From: JAVBJV01 sp031555315
Lineage (GTDB): Bacteria > Pseudomonadota > Alphaproteobacteria > Acetobacterales > Acetobacteraceae
NCBI GenBank assembly: GCA_031555315.1
Contig: JAVBUO010000041.1
Coordinates: 1-55,318, forward strand
Direction of reading: 5' to 3'
Length of the DNA stretch: 55,318 nucleotides
The notes under the pieces are model-generated. The model had not been told where the DNA came from. It did no database searches and saw nothing but the letters and a program-made list of their open reading frames with translations. Shown piece by piece: positions 45,443 through 53,348 of the stretch. Numbering within the stretch: the stretch's first letter is position 1; every line of letters begins with the position of its first letter. A program made the position numbers and the translations under genes.

Positions 45443-46447
45443 TCAACCGGTTTTCCGCGGAAGCTGTTCCCACACCGGGTTCAGCAAGGCGGAAGAGGCG
45501 GCGAGAGAGCCACGCGCAGCGTGATACTGCCGGCGAATTTTTCCGATCAGTTCGGCTGTCGGCAGAACCGCGTCCACGACACCGATTCCCTGTCCCGCAC
45601 CCCAGATATCCTTCCAGGCGCGCTTGCGGTCGGAACCGAAGCTGGTGCTGGTGGGGTCAGGCTGCGGCAGATGCGCCGGATCAAGCCCAGCGCGTATGAT
45701 CGACGGACTCAGATAATTGCCGTACACGCCGGTGAACAGATTCGTATAGACGATGTCGTCGGCAGCCGACTCGACGATCATCTGCTTGTAACCCGGATCG
45801 GCATTTGCCTCGGCCGTGGCAATGAACGCCGAACCGATATAGGCGAAATCGGCGCCCATCACTTCCGCCGCGACGATCGAACGCCCATGCGCGATCGCGC
45901 CCGACAGGGCCACCGGCCCGTCGAACCAGGCGCGAATTTCCTGCATCAGCGCGAACGGCGACTGCATGCCCGCATGCCCACCCGCGCCGGCACACACAGC
46001 GATCAGACCATCGGCGCCTTTCTCGACCGCCTTATGCGCATAAACCTGGTTGATGACATCGTGCAGCACCACCCCGCCATAGGCATGCACGGCATCGTTG
46101 ACATCGGCACGCGCCCCCAGCGAGGTGATGATCAGCGGCACCTTGTGCTTGGCACAGACGGCCAGATCGTGTTCGAGGCGCGTGTTGGTCTTGTGGACGA
46201 TAAGGTTCACCGCGAATGGCGCCGCCGGCCGGTCCGGGTGCCGGGCATCATGCTGGGCCAGCTCGCTCTGGATACGGTCGAGCCATTCGTCCAGCAGCGA
46301 TTCCGGCCGCGCGTTCAGCGACGGAAACGATCCGACAATCCCGGCCTTGCACTGGGCGATCACCAGTTCCGGCCCCGAGACGATGAACATCGGCGCCGCA
46401 ATCGCCGGCAGCGACAGTCGTCCCTGCAGTTTTTTCCGTAGAGCCAT
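45443..46447 (-). CDS. NAD(P)H-dependent flavin oxidoreductase (nitronate monooxygenase family)
   Basis: The 334-residue FMN-dependent TIM-barrel protein matches the 2-nitropropane dioxygenase/NMO superfamily: LPAIAAPMFIVSGPELVIAQCKAG, GVVLHDVINQVYAHKAVEKGADGLIAVCAGAGGHAG (FMN phosphate site near 145-180), and GADFAYIGSAFIATAEANADPGYKQMIVES. In catabolic gene clusters such enzymes often act as FMN-dependent CoA-ester reductases or dehydrogenases (e.g. the IpdC type) rather than on nitronates. It lies 10 bp after scoB. The start at ATG 46447 (MALRKKLQGRLSLP) is where conservation begins. Confidence 0.88.
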   Translation of the reverse strand: MALRKKLQGRLSLPAIAAPMFIVSGPELVIAQCKAGIVGSFPSLNARPESLLDEWLDRIQSELAQHDARHPDRPAAPFAVNLIVHKTNTRLEHDLAVCAKHKVPLIITSLGARADVNDAVHAYGGVVLHDVINQVYAHKAVEKGADGLIAVCAGAGGHAGMQSPFALMQEIRAWFDGPVALSGAIAHGRSIVAAEVMGADFAYIGSAFIATAEANADPGYKQMIVESAADDIVYTNLFTGVYGNYLSPSIIRAGLDPAHLPQPDPTSTSFGSDRKRAWKDIWGAGQGIGVVDAVLPTAELIGKIRRQYHAARGSLAASSALLNPVWEQLPRKTG

Positions 46448-46457
46448 CACGCGCCTT

Positions 46458-47120
46458 TCATACGACCAGATGCTTGAGATCCGGAGCAGCCCGCAACGGT
46501 GCTTCGGTAACAGCCTGCAGTTCTTCCATCGTCCCATCGGGCACGATCTCGCGCACCAGCAGACCATCGGGCGTAACGTCGATCACCGCCAGATTGGTGT
46601 AGATCCGGCGCACGACCCCTTTTGCGGTCAGCGGATATTTGCAGGTATGAACGATGCGCGGCTCGCCGGTCTTCGTGGTATGTTCCATCACCACCCAGAT
46701 CAGCTTCGCGCCGCTGGCCAGATCCATCGCGCCGCCCACGGCCGGCACGTCGGTCGGATCGCCGGTCGACCAGTTGGCCAGATCGCCGTTTTCCGACACC
46801 TGGAATGCCCCCAGCACCGACAGGTCCAGATGGCCGCCGCGCATAATCGTAAAGCTCAGCGCGCTGTCGAAATACGATCCGCCGGGCAGAATGGTGACCG
46901 CCTGCTTGCCCGCATTGATCAGATCCCAGTCCTCCTGTCCCTCGGGCGGCGGCGGCCCCATGTGCAGCAGGCCGTTCTCGCTCTGCAGAAACAGCTCGAT
47001 ATTCTTTGGAATATGCTTGGGGATCAGATCCGGCAGACCGATGCCGAGATTGACGAACGCACCGTCCGGAATATCGCGCGCAATACGCTCGACCAACTCG
47101 TCGCGGCTCAACGGTGTCAT
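46458..47120 (-). CDS. 3-oxoacid CoA-transferase subunit B
   Basis: The 220-residue beta subunit transfers CoA between acyl donors, usually succinyl-CoA, and 3-oxo acids. IGLPDLIPKHIPKNIELFLQ leads to SENG with the catalytic Glu48, then LHMGPPPPEGQEDWDLINAGKQAVTILPGGSYFDSALSF. MRGGHLDLSVLGAFQVSENGDLANW and PLTAKGVVRRIYTNLAVIDV also match ScoB/PcaJ/AtoA enzymes. The ATG overlaps the end of subunit A by 4 bp. The substrate is inferred to be an oxo acid of the local pathway. Confidence 0.92.
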   Translation of the reverse strand: MTPLSRDELVERIARDIPDGAFVNLGIGLPDLIPKHIPKNIELFLQSENGLLHMGPPPPEGQEDWDLINAGKQAVTILPGGSYFDSALSFTIMRGGHLDLSVLGAFQVSENGDLANWSTGDPTDVPAVGGAMDLASGAKLIWVVMEHTTKTGEPRIVHTCKYPLTAKGVVRRIYTNLAVIDVTPDGLLVREIVPDGTMEELQAVTEAPLRAAPDLKHLVV

Positions 47121-47788
47121 GCGGGCGCCCCCATTTTCACGATACGGTTCACAAAAATACCCGGCGTCACGACCGTCTCGGGATCGATCGCCCCCACTTC
47201 GACGATTTCCTCGACCTCGGCCACCACGATATCGGCAGCGGTCGCCATGACCGGCGCGAAGTTGCGCGCCGTCTTGTTGTAGGTCAGGTTGCCCATGCGG
47301 TCGGCCTTCTTGCCGCGCAGCAATGCGAAGTCGGCATGCAGCGGCAGTTCCAGCACGTATTCGCGCCCGTTCATCACGCGCGTTTCCTTACCCTTGGCAA
47401 GCTCGGTCCCCGCCGCCACCGGCGTATAGAACCCGCCCAACCCGGCGCCACCGCACCGGATGCGCTCGACCAGCGTGCCCTGCGGCACGACCTCGAGCTG
47501 CACCTTGCCGGCCCGGTAGATTTCCAGAAACACCTTGTTGGTCTTCGATTTCGGATACGAACAGATCAGCTTGGCGACACGCCGCTCACGCAGCAGGATG
47601 CTCAGATCGTTGCCGACCCCGCCACCGTTGTTGGTGATCACGGTCAGATCCTTCACCCCGGATTCATAGACCGCCATAATCAGATTAAGCGGCACACCCG
47701 CGCCGCCGAACCCGCCGAGCAGCACAGTCGCGCCATCGCGCAAACCCGCGATAGCCTCACTGAACGTATTTACACGTCTATCCAGCAT
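47117..47788 (-). CDS. 3-oxoacid CoA-transferase subunit A
   Basis: The 223-residue alpha subunit has the CoA-transferase family I N-terminus (EAIAGLRDGATVLLGGFGGAGVPLNLI), the VITNNGGGVGNDLSILLRERRVAKLICSYPKSK core, GTELAKGKETRVMNGREYVLELPLHADFALLRGKKADRMGNLTYNKTARNFAPVMATAA, and VVTPGIFVNRIV. It belongs to the ScoA/PcaI type. The ATG has a GAGGGGG ribosome-binding site. It precedes subunit B with an overlap, and the SDR gene ends 30 bp upstream. Confidence 0.92.
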   Translation of the reverse strand: MLDRRVNTFSEAIAGLRDGATVLLGGFGGAGVPLNLIMAVYESGVKDLTVITNNGGGVGNDLSILLRERRVAKLICSYPKSKTNKVFLEIYRAGKVQLEVVPQGTLVERIRCGGAGLGGFYTPVAAGTELAKGKETRVMNGREYVLELPLHADFALLRGKKADRMGNLTYNKTARNFAPVMATAADIVVAEVEEIVEVGAIDPETVVTPGIFVNRIVKMGAPA

Positions 47789-47818
47789 CCAGCCCCCTCT
47801 GCACTTCCCGTACGCTGT

Positions 47819-48592
47819 CTAGTTGTTACCACTGATCGTCGTCCCGCCATCGATCACCAGATTGTGCCCGGTGATGAACCCGCCCGCCGGCGCGGCCAGA
47901 AACAGAATGGCCGACGCAACTTCTTCCGGCACGCCGAAGCGACGCAGCGGATACGCCTTCACCTTTTCACGCTCCAGTTCCGGATTGTCCCACAGGGTGC
48001 GGGCGAAATCGGTCTTGATGACAGCCGGCGCGACGCTGTTCACACGGATGCCCTGCGGCCCCCATTCCACCGCCAGGCTGCGCGCCAGCTGCATCACCGC
48101 CGCCTTGGAAATTCCATACACGCCGAGCTTCGAACTGCCGCGCAACCCGCCGACACTGGCCAGCAGCACGACCGAACCTTCACCGCGTTGCGCCATGCCC
48201 GGAATCGCCATGTTGCACAGCCACAGAATGCTCTGCAGGTTGGCGTTCATGATCTTCTCGTAGGCCTCGTCGGGGATCTCGGCCATCGGCCCGTAATACG
48301 GATTGCTGGCCGCGTTGCAGACCAGCACGTCGATCCTGCCCCAGCGCTTGACGGTCTCATCGACCATCGCCTGTAAGTCGTCCTTTTTCGACACATTGCA
48401 CGCGATCGCGAATGCAGTGCCGCCGGCCGCCTCGATCTCGCGCACCACCGTTTCGCAGGCATCCAGTTTGCGGCTGGAAACAACCACCTTGGCGCCCGCT
48501 TCAGCCAGCATTTTGGCGGTCGCGGCCCCGATGCCGCGGCTGGCACCGGTAATCAGCGCGACTTTTCCATCAAGCCGGAACATCGCATTCAT
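47819..48592 (-). CDS. SDR family NAD(P)-dependent oxidoreductase
   Basis: The 257-residue classical short-chain dehydrogenase has TGASRGIGAATAKMLAEAGA (nucleotide binding, TGx3GxG), DVLVCNAASNPYYGP (NNAG-like), VVLLASVGGLRGSSKLGVYGISKAAV (Ser plus Y-x3-K, with Tyr in YGISK), and the C-terminal PAGGFITGHNLVIDGGTTISGN. It would oxidise a 3-hydroxyacyl-type or other alcohol in the CoA pathway. GGGG is found upstream of the ATG. It is part of the minus-strand catabolic unit; the 56-bp gap before it contains a small stem (48618-48635). Confidence 0.93.
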   Translation of the reverse strand: MNAMFRLDGKVALITGASRGIGAATAKMLAEAGAKVVVSSRKLDACETVVREIEAAGGTAFAIACNVSKKDDLQAMVDETVKRWGRIDVLVCNAASNPYYGPMAEIPDEAYEKIMNANLQSILWLCNMAIPGMAQRGEGSVVLLASVGGLRGSSKLGVYGISKAAVMQLARSLAVEWGPQGIRVNSVAPAVIKTDFARTLWDNPELEREKVKAYPLRRFGVPEEVASAILFLAAPAGGFITGHNLVIDGGTTISGNN

Positions 48593-48617
48593 TTCTTATC
48601 CCCCCAGACAAAGCGCA

Positions 48618-48635
48618 GCGCCGGTTTCCCGGCGC
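48618..48635 (-). other. Short GC-rich stem in the dehydrogenase-SDR gap
   Basis: GCGCCGG (48618-48624) and CCGGCGC (48629-48635) form a perfect 7-bp stem with the tetraloop TTTC (GAAA in the transcript). No U-run follows, so it is not a standard terminator. It may modulate stability of the two halves of the transcript. Confidence 0.4.
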
Positions 48636-48648
48636 CGCACAAACGCAA

Positions 48649-49788
48649 TCAAGCAACCAGCCCATCCGTTGCGGACAGCAGCGCGACATGACGGTCGGCA
48701 TCGCCGAACATATGTTCGATCGCCGTCAGACGCTTGAAGTAATGGCCGACCGAGTATTCGTCGGTCATGCCGATGCCACCATGCATCTGGATGGATTCCT
48801 CGCCCTGCAACTTGGCGCTGCGCCCGATCTGTATCTTGACCGCCGACATCGCCTTGCTGCGCTCGGCAGCGTCGGTCTCGGCCACCATCATCGCGCCGTA
48901 CATCGCCATGCTGCGCGCTTCTTCCAGCGCCACCATGACATCCGCCGCACGATGCTGAATCGCCTGGAACGAGCCGATCGTCACGCCGAACTGTTTACGC
49001 GTCTTCAGGTAGTCCAGCGTCAGCTTCTGTGCCGCATCCATCGCCCCAACCGCTTCGGCCGCCAGCGCGGCGATGCCCTCGTCGGCCACACGCAGCGCCA
49101 ACGGCAATCCGTTTTCCGGATCACCCAGCACCGCCTGCGCACGCACGCCGGCGAACTGGATCTCGGCCGCGCGACGGCCGTCGTATGTCGGAAAGCCGCG
49201 GCGATGCAGACCGCTCGCCTTGCCGTCGACCAGGAACACGCCCACGCCCTTGCGGCCCCGGCGATCGCCGGACACCCGCGCGGTCACGAACAGCTTATCC
49301 GCCGTGTCACCGTGCAGGACGACACCCTTGCGCCCTTCCAGCACCCATTCGTTGCCGTTCTTGCGCGCCGTGGTGGCGACATCGCCCAGATCGTAGCGCG
49401 ACTGCGGTTCGGTGTACGCGAACGCCATGGTCAGCGAACCTTCCGCCACCTGCGGGATCAGTTCCGCCCGCAGCGCCGCATCGGCGCCATGACGCAGAAA
49501 CCCGCCACCCAGCGTCACGGTTGCGAAATACGGTTCCAGCGTCAGCGCGGCGCCCATCGCCTCGCTGACCAGCATGGTTTCTACCGCAGTGCCGCCAAAA
49601 CCGCCGTCCTCTTCCGAGAACGGCAGGCCGAGCAGCCCCAGTTCGGCATACGCCGCCCAGATTTCGCGGCTCCAGCCTTCCGGATGCTTGCCGTGCGCCT
49701 TGCGCTGCTCGAAGCTGTAGCGGTCCGCCAGCAGACGCTGGACGCTGTCCTGAAGCAGGCGCTGTTCTTCGTTGAGTTCAAAATCCAT
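48649..49788 (-). CDS. Acyl-CoA dehydrogenase (beta-type partner)
   Basis: The 379-residue FAD acyl-CoA dehydrogenase starts MDFELNEEQRLLQDSVQRLLADRYSFEQRK. The FAD-binding part has MAFAYTEPQSRYDLGDVATTARKNGNEWVLEG. The C-domain contains KQFGVTIGSFQAIQHRAADVMVALEEARSMAMYGAMM. The terminus IGMTDEYSVGHYFKRLTAIEHMFGDADRHVALLS differs from the YEG-type catalytic segment of homotetrameric enzymes. It is 12 bp after another dehydrogenase gene; adjacent unequal pairs form alpha2beta2 heterotetramers in sterol catabolism. Confidence 0.9.
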   Translation of the reverse strand: MDFELNEEQRLLQDSVQRLLADRYSFEQRKAHGKHPEGWSREIWAAYAELGLLGLPFSEEDGGFGGTAVETMLVSEAMGAALTLEPYFATVTLGGGFLRHGADAALRAELIPQVAEGSLTMAFAYTEPQSRYDLGDVATTARKNGNEWVLEGRKGVVLHGDTADKLFVTARVSGDRRGRKGVGVFLVDGKASGLHRRGFPTYDGRRAAEIQFAGVRAQAVLGDPENGLPLALRVADEGIAALAAEAVGAMDAAQKLTLDYLKTRKQFGVTIGSFQAIQHRAADVMVALEEARSMAMYGAMMVAETDAAERSKAMSAVKIQIGRSAKLQGEESIQMHGGIGMTDEYSVGHYFKRLTAIEHMFGDADRHVALLSATDGLVA

Positions 49789-49800
49789 TGTCTTGCGCCC

Positions 49801-51003
49801 TTACAGTCCCAAAAATGCCTTGGCCATGATCTGCCGCTGAACTTCGCTCGAGCCGCCATAGATCGTCTGCTTGCGCCAGTTGAAATAGATCGGCGCCGCC
49901 ATCACCGCCCAGTCGGGCGCGATTTCCGGCTCGTTCCAACCGTCCGCATCGGGGACGCACATCGGCAGCCCGTACGGCCCTGCGGCTTCCACATACAGCG
50001 CGCTGAGCATCTGCTGGATCTGCGTGCCGCGGATCTTCAGGATCGAGCTGGCCGGATGCGGCTTACCCTGCCCCTGATGCCGTCCTTCTTCGGCCAGCAC
50101 ACGCATCGTGGTGATCTCGAGCGCCTTCAGCTTGACCTCGACCTCGGTCAGCTTGTCACGGAAGCGCGCATCATCGAGCAGCGGGCGGCCGCCGTCGATC
50201 GGTTCGGCGGCGATCTTCTTCAGATGACGCAGGCGTTCCTTGCTGGCGCCCACCCGCGCCTGCGCGGTGCGTTCATTGCCCAGCAGGAACTTGGCGCAAT
50301 CCCAGCCCTTGTTTTCCTGACCGACCAGATTGGCGACCGGCACCTTCACGTTGTCGAAGAACACTTCGTTGACTTCGTGCCCGCCCTCGATGGTGATGAT
50401 CGGACGCACCGTCACCCCCGGAGTGCTCATGTCGATCAGCAGGAACGATATCCCTTCCTGCTTCTTCGCCTTCGGATCGGTGCGCACCAGACAGAAGATC
50501 CAGTTGGCGTGCTGGGCCAGCGTCGTCCAGGTCTTCTGGCCGTTGACGATGTAGAAATCGCCCTCGCGCACCGCCGCCGTCTTCAGCGACGCCAGATCCG
50601 ACCCCGCCCCGGGTTCCGAGAACCCCTGACACCACCAGTCGTCGAGATTGGCGATGCGCGGCAGATAGTGCTTCTTCTGTTCTTCCGTGCCGAACGCGAT
50701 GATCACCGGCCCGACCATCTGCGTGTTGAAGCTCAACGGCGACGGCGCCGGCGCCTGCTGCAACTCCTCGCGGAAGATATAACGCTGCGCGGCGGTCCAG
50801 CCCGGGCCACCCCATTCTTTCGACCAGTCGGGCGTCGCCCAGCCGCGCGCGTTCAGCTTGCGCTGCCAATCGACCGTCTGCTCCCTGGTCGGGATATGGC
50901 CGTCGATCATCCGCTGCCGGACTTCCTGCGGGAGATTCGCATCAATGAAAGCGCGAACTTCCTCGCGGAATTTCTGCTCTTCGGGTGTAAAGCGTAGATC
51001 CAC
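49801..51003 (-). CDS. Acyl-CoA dehydrogenase (alpha-type partner)
   Basis: The 400-residue dehydrogenase begins MDLRFTPEEQKFREEVRAFI and has PAPSPLSFNTQMVGPVIIAFGTEEQKKHYLPRIANLDDWWCQGFSEPGAGSDLASLKTAAVREG, the FAD/CoA core. It continues with GQKTWTTLAQHANWIFCLVRTD and ends IYGGSSEVQRQIMAKAFLGL. The catalytic position of YEG-type enzymes is Gly here, so the base must be elsewhere (as in FadE-type sterol enzymes) or provided by a partner subunit. It starts 32 bp after the fadB-type gene and is followed at 12 bp by a second dehydrogenase. Confidence 0.92.
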   Translation of the reverse strand: MDLRFTPEEQKFREEVRAFIDANLPQEVRQRMIDGHIPTREQTVDWQRKLNARGWATPDWSKEWGGPGWTAAQRYIFREELQQAPAPSPLSFNTQMVGPVIIAFGTEEQKKHYLPRIANLDDWWCQGFSEPGAGSDLASLKTAAVREGDFYIVNGQKTWTTLAQHANWIFCLVRTDPKAKKQEGISFLLIDMSTPGVTVRPIITIEGGHEVNEVFFDNVKVPVANLVGQENKGWDCAKFLLGNERTAQARVGASKERLRHLKKIAAEPIDGGRPLLDDARFRDKLTEVEVKLKALEITTMRVLAEEGRHQGQGKPHPASSILKIRGTQIQQMLSALYVEAAGPYGLPMCVPDADGWNEPEIAPDWAVMAAPIYFNWRKQTIYGGSSEVQRQIMAKAFLGL

Positions 51004-51035
51004 TGTCTTAATCCTTACCTTCTCACATCACGCGT

Positions 51036-53114
51036 TCAGGCTGTAAATTTCCCGCCCTCCGCCGCCAGCTTCTCGAGCAATGGCGCGGGCTTCAGTGCCG
51101 GGTCGCCGGTCTTTTCGGCATAGGCGGCCAGACGGTCGCGCACAACCTTCAAACCGCGCTGATCCGCATAGTACATCGGCCCGCCCGTCCATGTCGGCCA
51201 GCCATAACCGTTGACCCACACCGTGTCGATATCGGACGCCCGCAGCGCGATCCCCTCTTCCAGAATCCGCGCCCCCTCGTTGACCAGCGGCAGAATCATC
51301 CGGTCGAGGATTTCCTCGTTGCTGATCTCGCGCCGCGTGATGCCGAGCCTGGCCGACGTATCCTCGATCAGCTTTTGCACGTCGGGGTCCGGTTCGGGCT
51401 TGCGCGATCCCTCGCTGTAACGGTACCAGCCCTTGCCGGTCTTCTGCCCCAGCCGCCCGGCCGCCACGATCGCATCGGCGATCGGATACGTCACACCGCG
51501 CGCCTTGCGCACGCTCGCCCCGATATCCAGCCCGGACAGATCGCCCACCGCGAACGGTCCCATCGCCAGACCGAATTTGGTCAGAACCGCGTCGACCTGC
51601 TGCGGCAACGCACCTTCCTGCAGCAGCGCCTCGCCCTGATTGCCGCGCTTACCCAGCATCCGGTTGCCCACGAAGCCATCGCAGTTACCGACCACCACCG
51701 GCACTTTCTTCAGCACACGGCCCAGTTCCACGCTCCAGGCGATGGCCTGCGCCGATGTATCTTTGCCGCGAATGATCTCGAGCAGACGCATCACGTTCGC
51801 CGGGCTGAAGAAGTGCAGGCCGATGACGTCCTGCGGGCGTCTCGTGGCTTGCGCGATCTTGTCGACATCCAGCGTCGATGTGTTGGTCGCCAGCAACGCG
51901 CCCGGTTTGGCAAGGCGATCGATATCCGCGAAGATCTTCTGCTTCACGCCCATGTCTTCGAACACGGCCTCGATCACCACGTCGGCATCGGCGATCGCCG
52001 CCAGATCGGTCGCCCCGCTCATCAGCCCGACGCGGCGCTGCATCTCGTCCGCCGACATCTTGCCGCTCTCCATCGTGCGGCGCCAGTTGTCGGCGCAACG
52101 CTTGATGCCGCGCTGCAAGGCTTCCTCGTTCAGGTCGACGATCGTCACCGGGATGCCGACATTGGCGAAGCACATCGCGATCCCGCCGCCCATCGTGCCC
52201 GCGCCGATCACCGCGGCCTTCGCGGTTTTCGGCACCTTTACGTCAGGCCCGACCCCCGGCACCTTCTGCGCCTCACGCTCGGCAAAGAACACATAGCGCA
52301 ATGCCTTCGACTGATCGCCGCCGACCAGTTCCGTGAACAGTTCACGCTCGCGCTTCAGCCCGTCCTCGAACGACAGGTTGACTGCGTTGCGCACCGCTTC
52401 CGCGCACAGCACCGGCGCCCGCTGACCGCGCGCGCGCTTCGACACGGCCTCCAGCGCCGCCTGAAACGCTTCGGGGTTCTGACGCACCAGCGCGTCCTTG
52501 CGGTCCTTGGCCAGCACGAACTTCCGGCCATCGGCCACCGCCTTCTTCGCGAAGGCCGTCGCCTCCGCCAGCAGATCGCCCGTCGCCACGGCATCGATGA
52601 TCTCGAGCTTCAACGCCTTTTCGGCCGAAACCGGCTCGCCTTCGGTGATGATCTTCAGCGCGGCCTCCGGCCCTGCCAGACGCGGCAGCCGCTGCGTACC
52701 GCCACCGCCGGGTAGCAGGCCGATCTTCACTTCCGGCAGACCGAGCTTCGCCCCCGAAGCGGCAACCCGCGCATGGCACCCCAGCGTCAGTTCCAACCCG
52801 CCGCCCAGCGCGCTGCCATGGATGGCGGCGATCACCGGTTTGCTCATCTTTTCGATCTGGGCAATCACGTCCCCCAGCGCCGGCTCGCGCTTCGGCCCAC
52901 CGAACTCACGAATTTCGGCGCCGGCACTGAACATCCGCCCCGCGCTGGTCAGCACGACCGCCTTGACCGACGGATCCGCATCGGCAGCCCGTAAAGCATC
53001 CTGCAACCCGGCCCGCACGGCCTGTGCCAGTGTATTCACCGGCGGATTGTTGATGGTCAGAATCAGGATATCGTCTTCCTGGCGACGTTGTACTGGGGCT
53101 GTCTGGTGATCCAT
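51036..53114 (-). CDS. Bifunctional enoyl-CoA hydratase / 3-hydroxyacyl-CoA dehydrogenase (FadB/FadJ type)
   Basis: The 692-residue enzyme catalyses the second and third steps of beta-oxidation. The crotonase domain (1-190) has the oxyanion loop GSALGGGLELTLGCH and the catalytic glutamates Glu108 and Glu128 (GLPEVKIGLLPGGGGTQRLPRL). The NAD-binding domain begins AAVIGAGTMGGGIAMCFANVGIPVTIVDL (about 300). IGLHFFSPANVMRLLEIIRG and VGNCDGFVGNRML follow, then the C-terminal helical repeats with GWPTWTGGPMYYAD. The ATG at 53114 has AAAGGAA 7 bp upstream; the frame is open to 53195 without conservation. It is the first gene of the catabolic unit. Confidence 0.95.
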   Translation of the reverse strand: MDHQTAPVQRRQEDDILILTINNPPVNTLAQAVRAGLQDALRAADADPSVKAVVLTSAGRMFSAGAEIREFGGPKREPALGDVIAQIEKMSKPVIAAIHGSALGGGLELTLGCHARVAASGAKLGLPEVKIGLLPGGGGTQRLPRLAGPEAALKIITEGEPVSAEKALKLEIIDAVATGDLLAEATAFAKKAVADGRKFVLAKDRKDALVRQNPEAFQAALEAVSKRARGQRAPVLCAEAVRNAVNLSFEDGLKRERELFTELVGGDQSKALRYVFFAEREAQKVPGVGPDVKVPKTAKAAVIGAGTMGGGIAMCFANVGIPVTIVDLNEEALQRGIKRCADNWRRTMESGKMSADEMQRRVGLMSGATDLAAIADADVVIEAVFEDMGVKQKIFADIDRLAKPGALLATNTSTLDVDKIAQATRRPQDVIGLHFFSPANVMRLLEIIRGKDTSAQAIAWSVELGRVLKKVPVVVGNCDGFVGNRMLGKRGNQGEALLQEGALPQQVDAVLTKFGLAMGPFAVGDLSGLDIGASVRKARGVTYPIADAIVAAGRLGQKTGKGWYRYSEGSRKPEPDPDVQKLIEDTSARLGITRREISNEEILDRMILPLVNEGARILEEGIALRASDIDTVWVNGYGWPTWTGGPMYYADQRGLKVVRDRLAAYAEKTGDPALKPAPLLEKLAAEGGKFTA

Positions 53115-53131
53115 ATGCACATTCCTTTTGC

Positions 53132-53149
53132 CCTCTGCACAAGCAGAGG
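53132..53149 (-). other. Leader hairpin next to the fadB-type ribosome-binding site
   Basis: On the minus strand CCTCTGC and GCAGAGG form a 7-bp stem with loop TTGT, ending about 5 nt before the AAGGAA ribosome-binding site. In the predicted 156-nt leader this stem could affect translation or mRNA stability. No T-run follows, so it is not a terminator. Confidence 0.4.
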
Positions 53150-53264
53150 AAATATTCAGACGACACGAAGCTCTCCGGCCCAGCGGAACTGACACGGCTA
53201 CATATCTCGGATTACAATGACTTGCGCCTTATTTTACCGAAAATTGCGCCCACGCCCCCCGTTT

Positions 53265-53286
53265 GGCATTTGTTGTATCAAATGCC
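53265..53286. promoter_or_regulatory. 22-bp palindrome, candidate operator of the CoA catabolic unit
   Basis: GGCATTTG (53265-53272) and CAAATGCC (53279-53286) are perfect inverted repeats with a 6-bp spacer. The right arm covers the -10 hexamer of the minus-strand promoter described separately. Size and symmetry suit a TetR- or GntR-type regulator that responds to a CoA ester; none is encoded in the window. Confidence 0.6.
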
Positions 53287-53305
53287 GGTATGAGGGCGAC
53301 GTCAA
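53277..53305 (-). promoter_or_regulatory. Promoter of the CoA catabolic operon
   Basis: On the minus strand TTGACG (53300-53305) and TTTGAT (53277-53282) lie 17 bp apart. Start of transcription would be near 53270, leaving a leader of about 156 nt before the fadB-type ATG at 53114. The -10 lies inside the palindrome 53265-53286, so regulator binding would exclude polymerase. Confidence 0.55.
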
Positions 53306-53348
53306 GCCAGCAAGGCGAACAATAAACGCCCCCTCGCTCAACCTCCAT

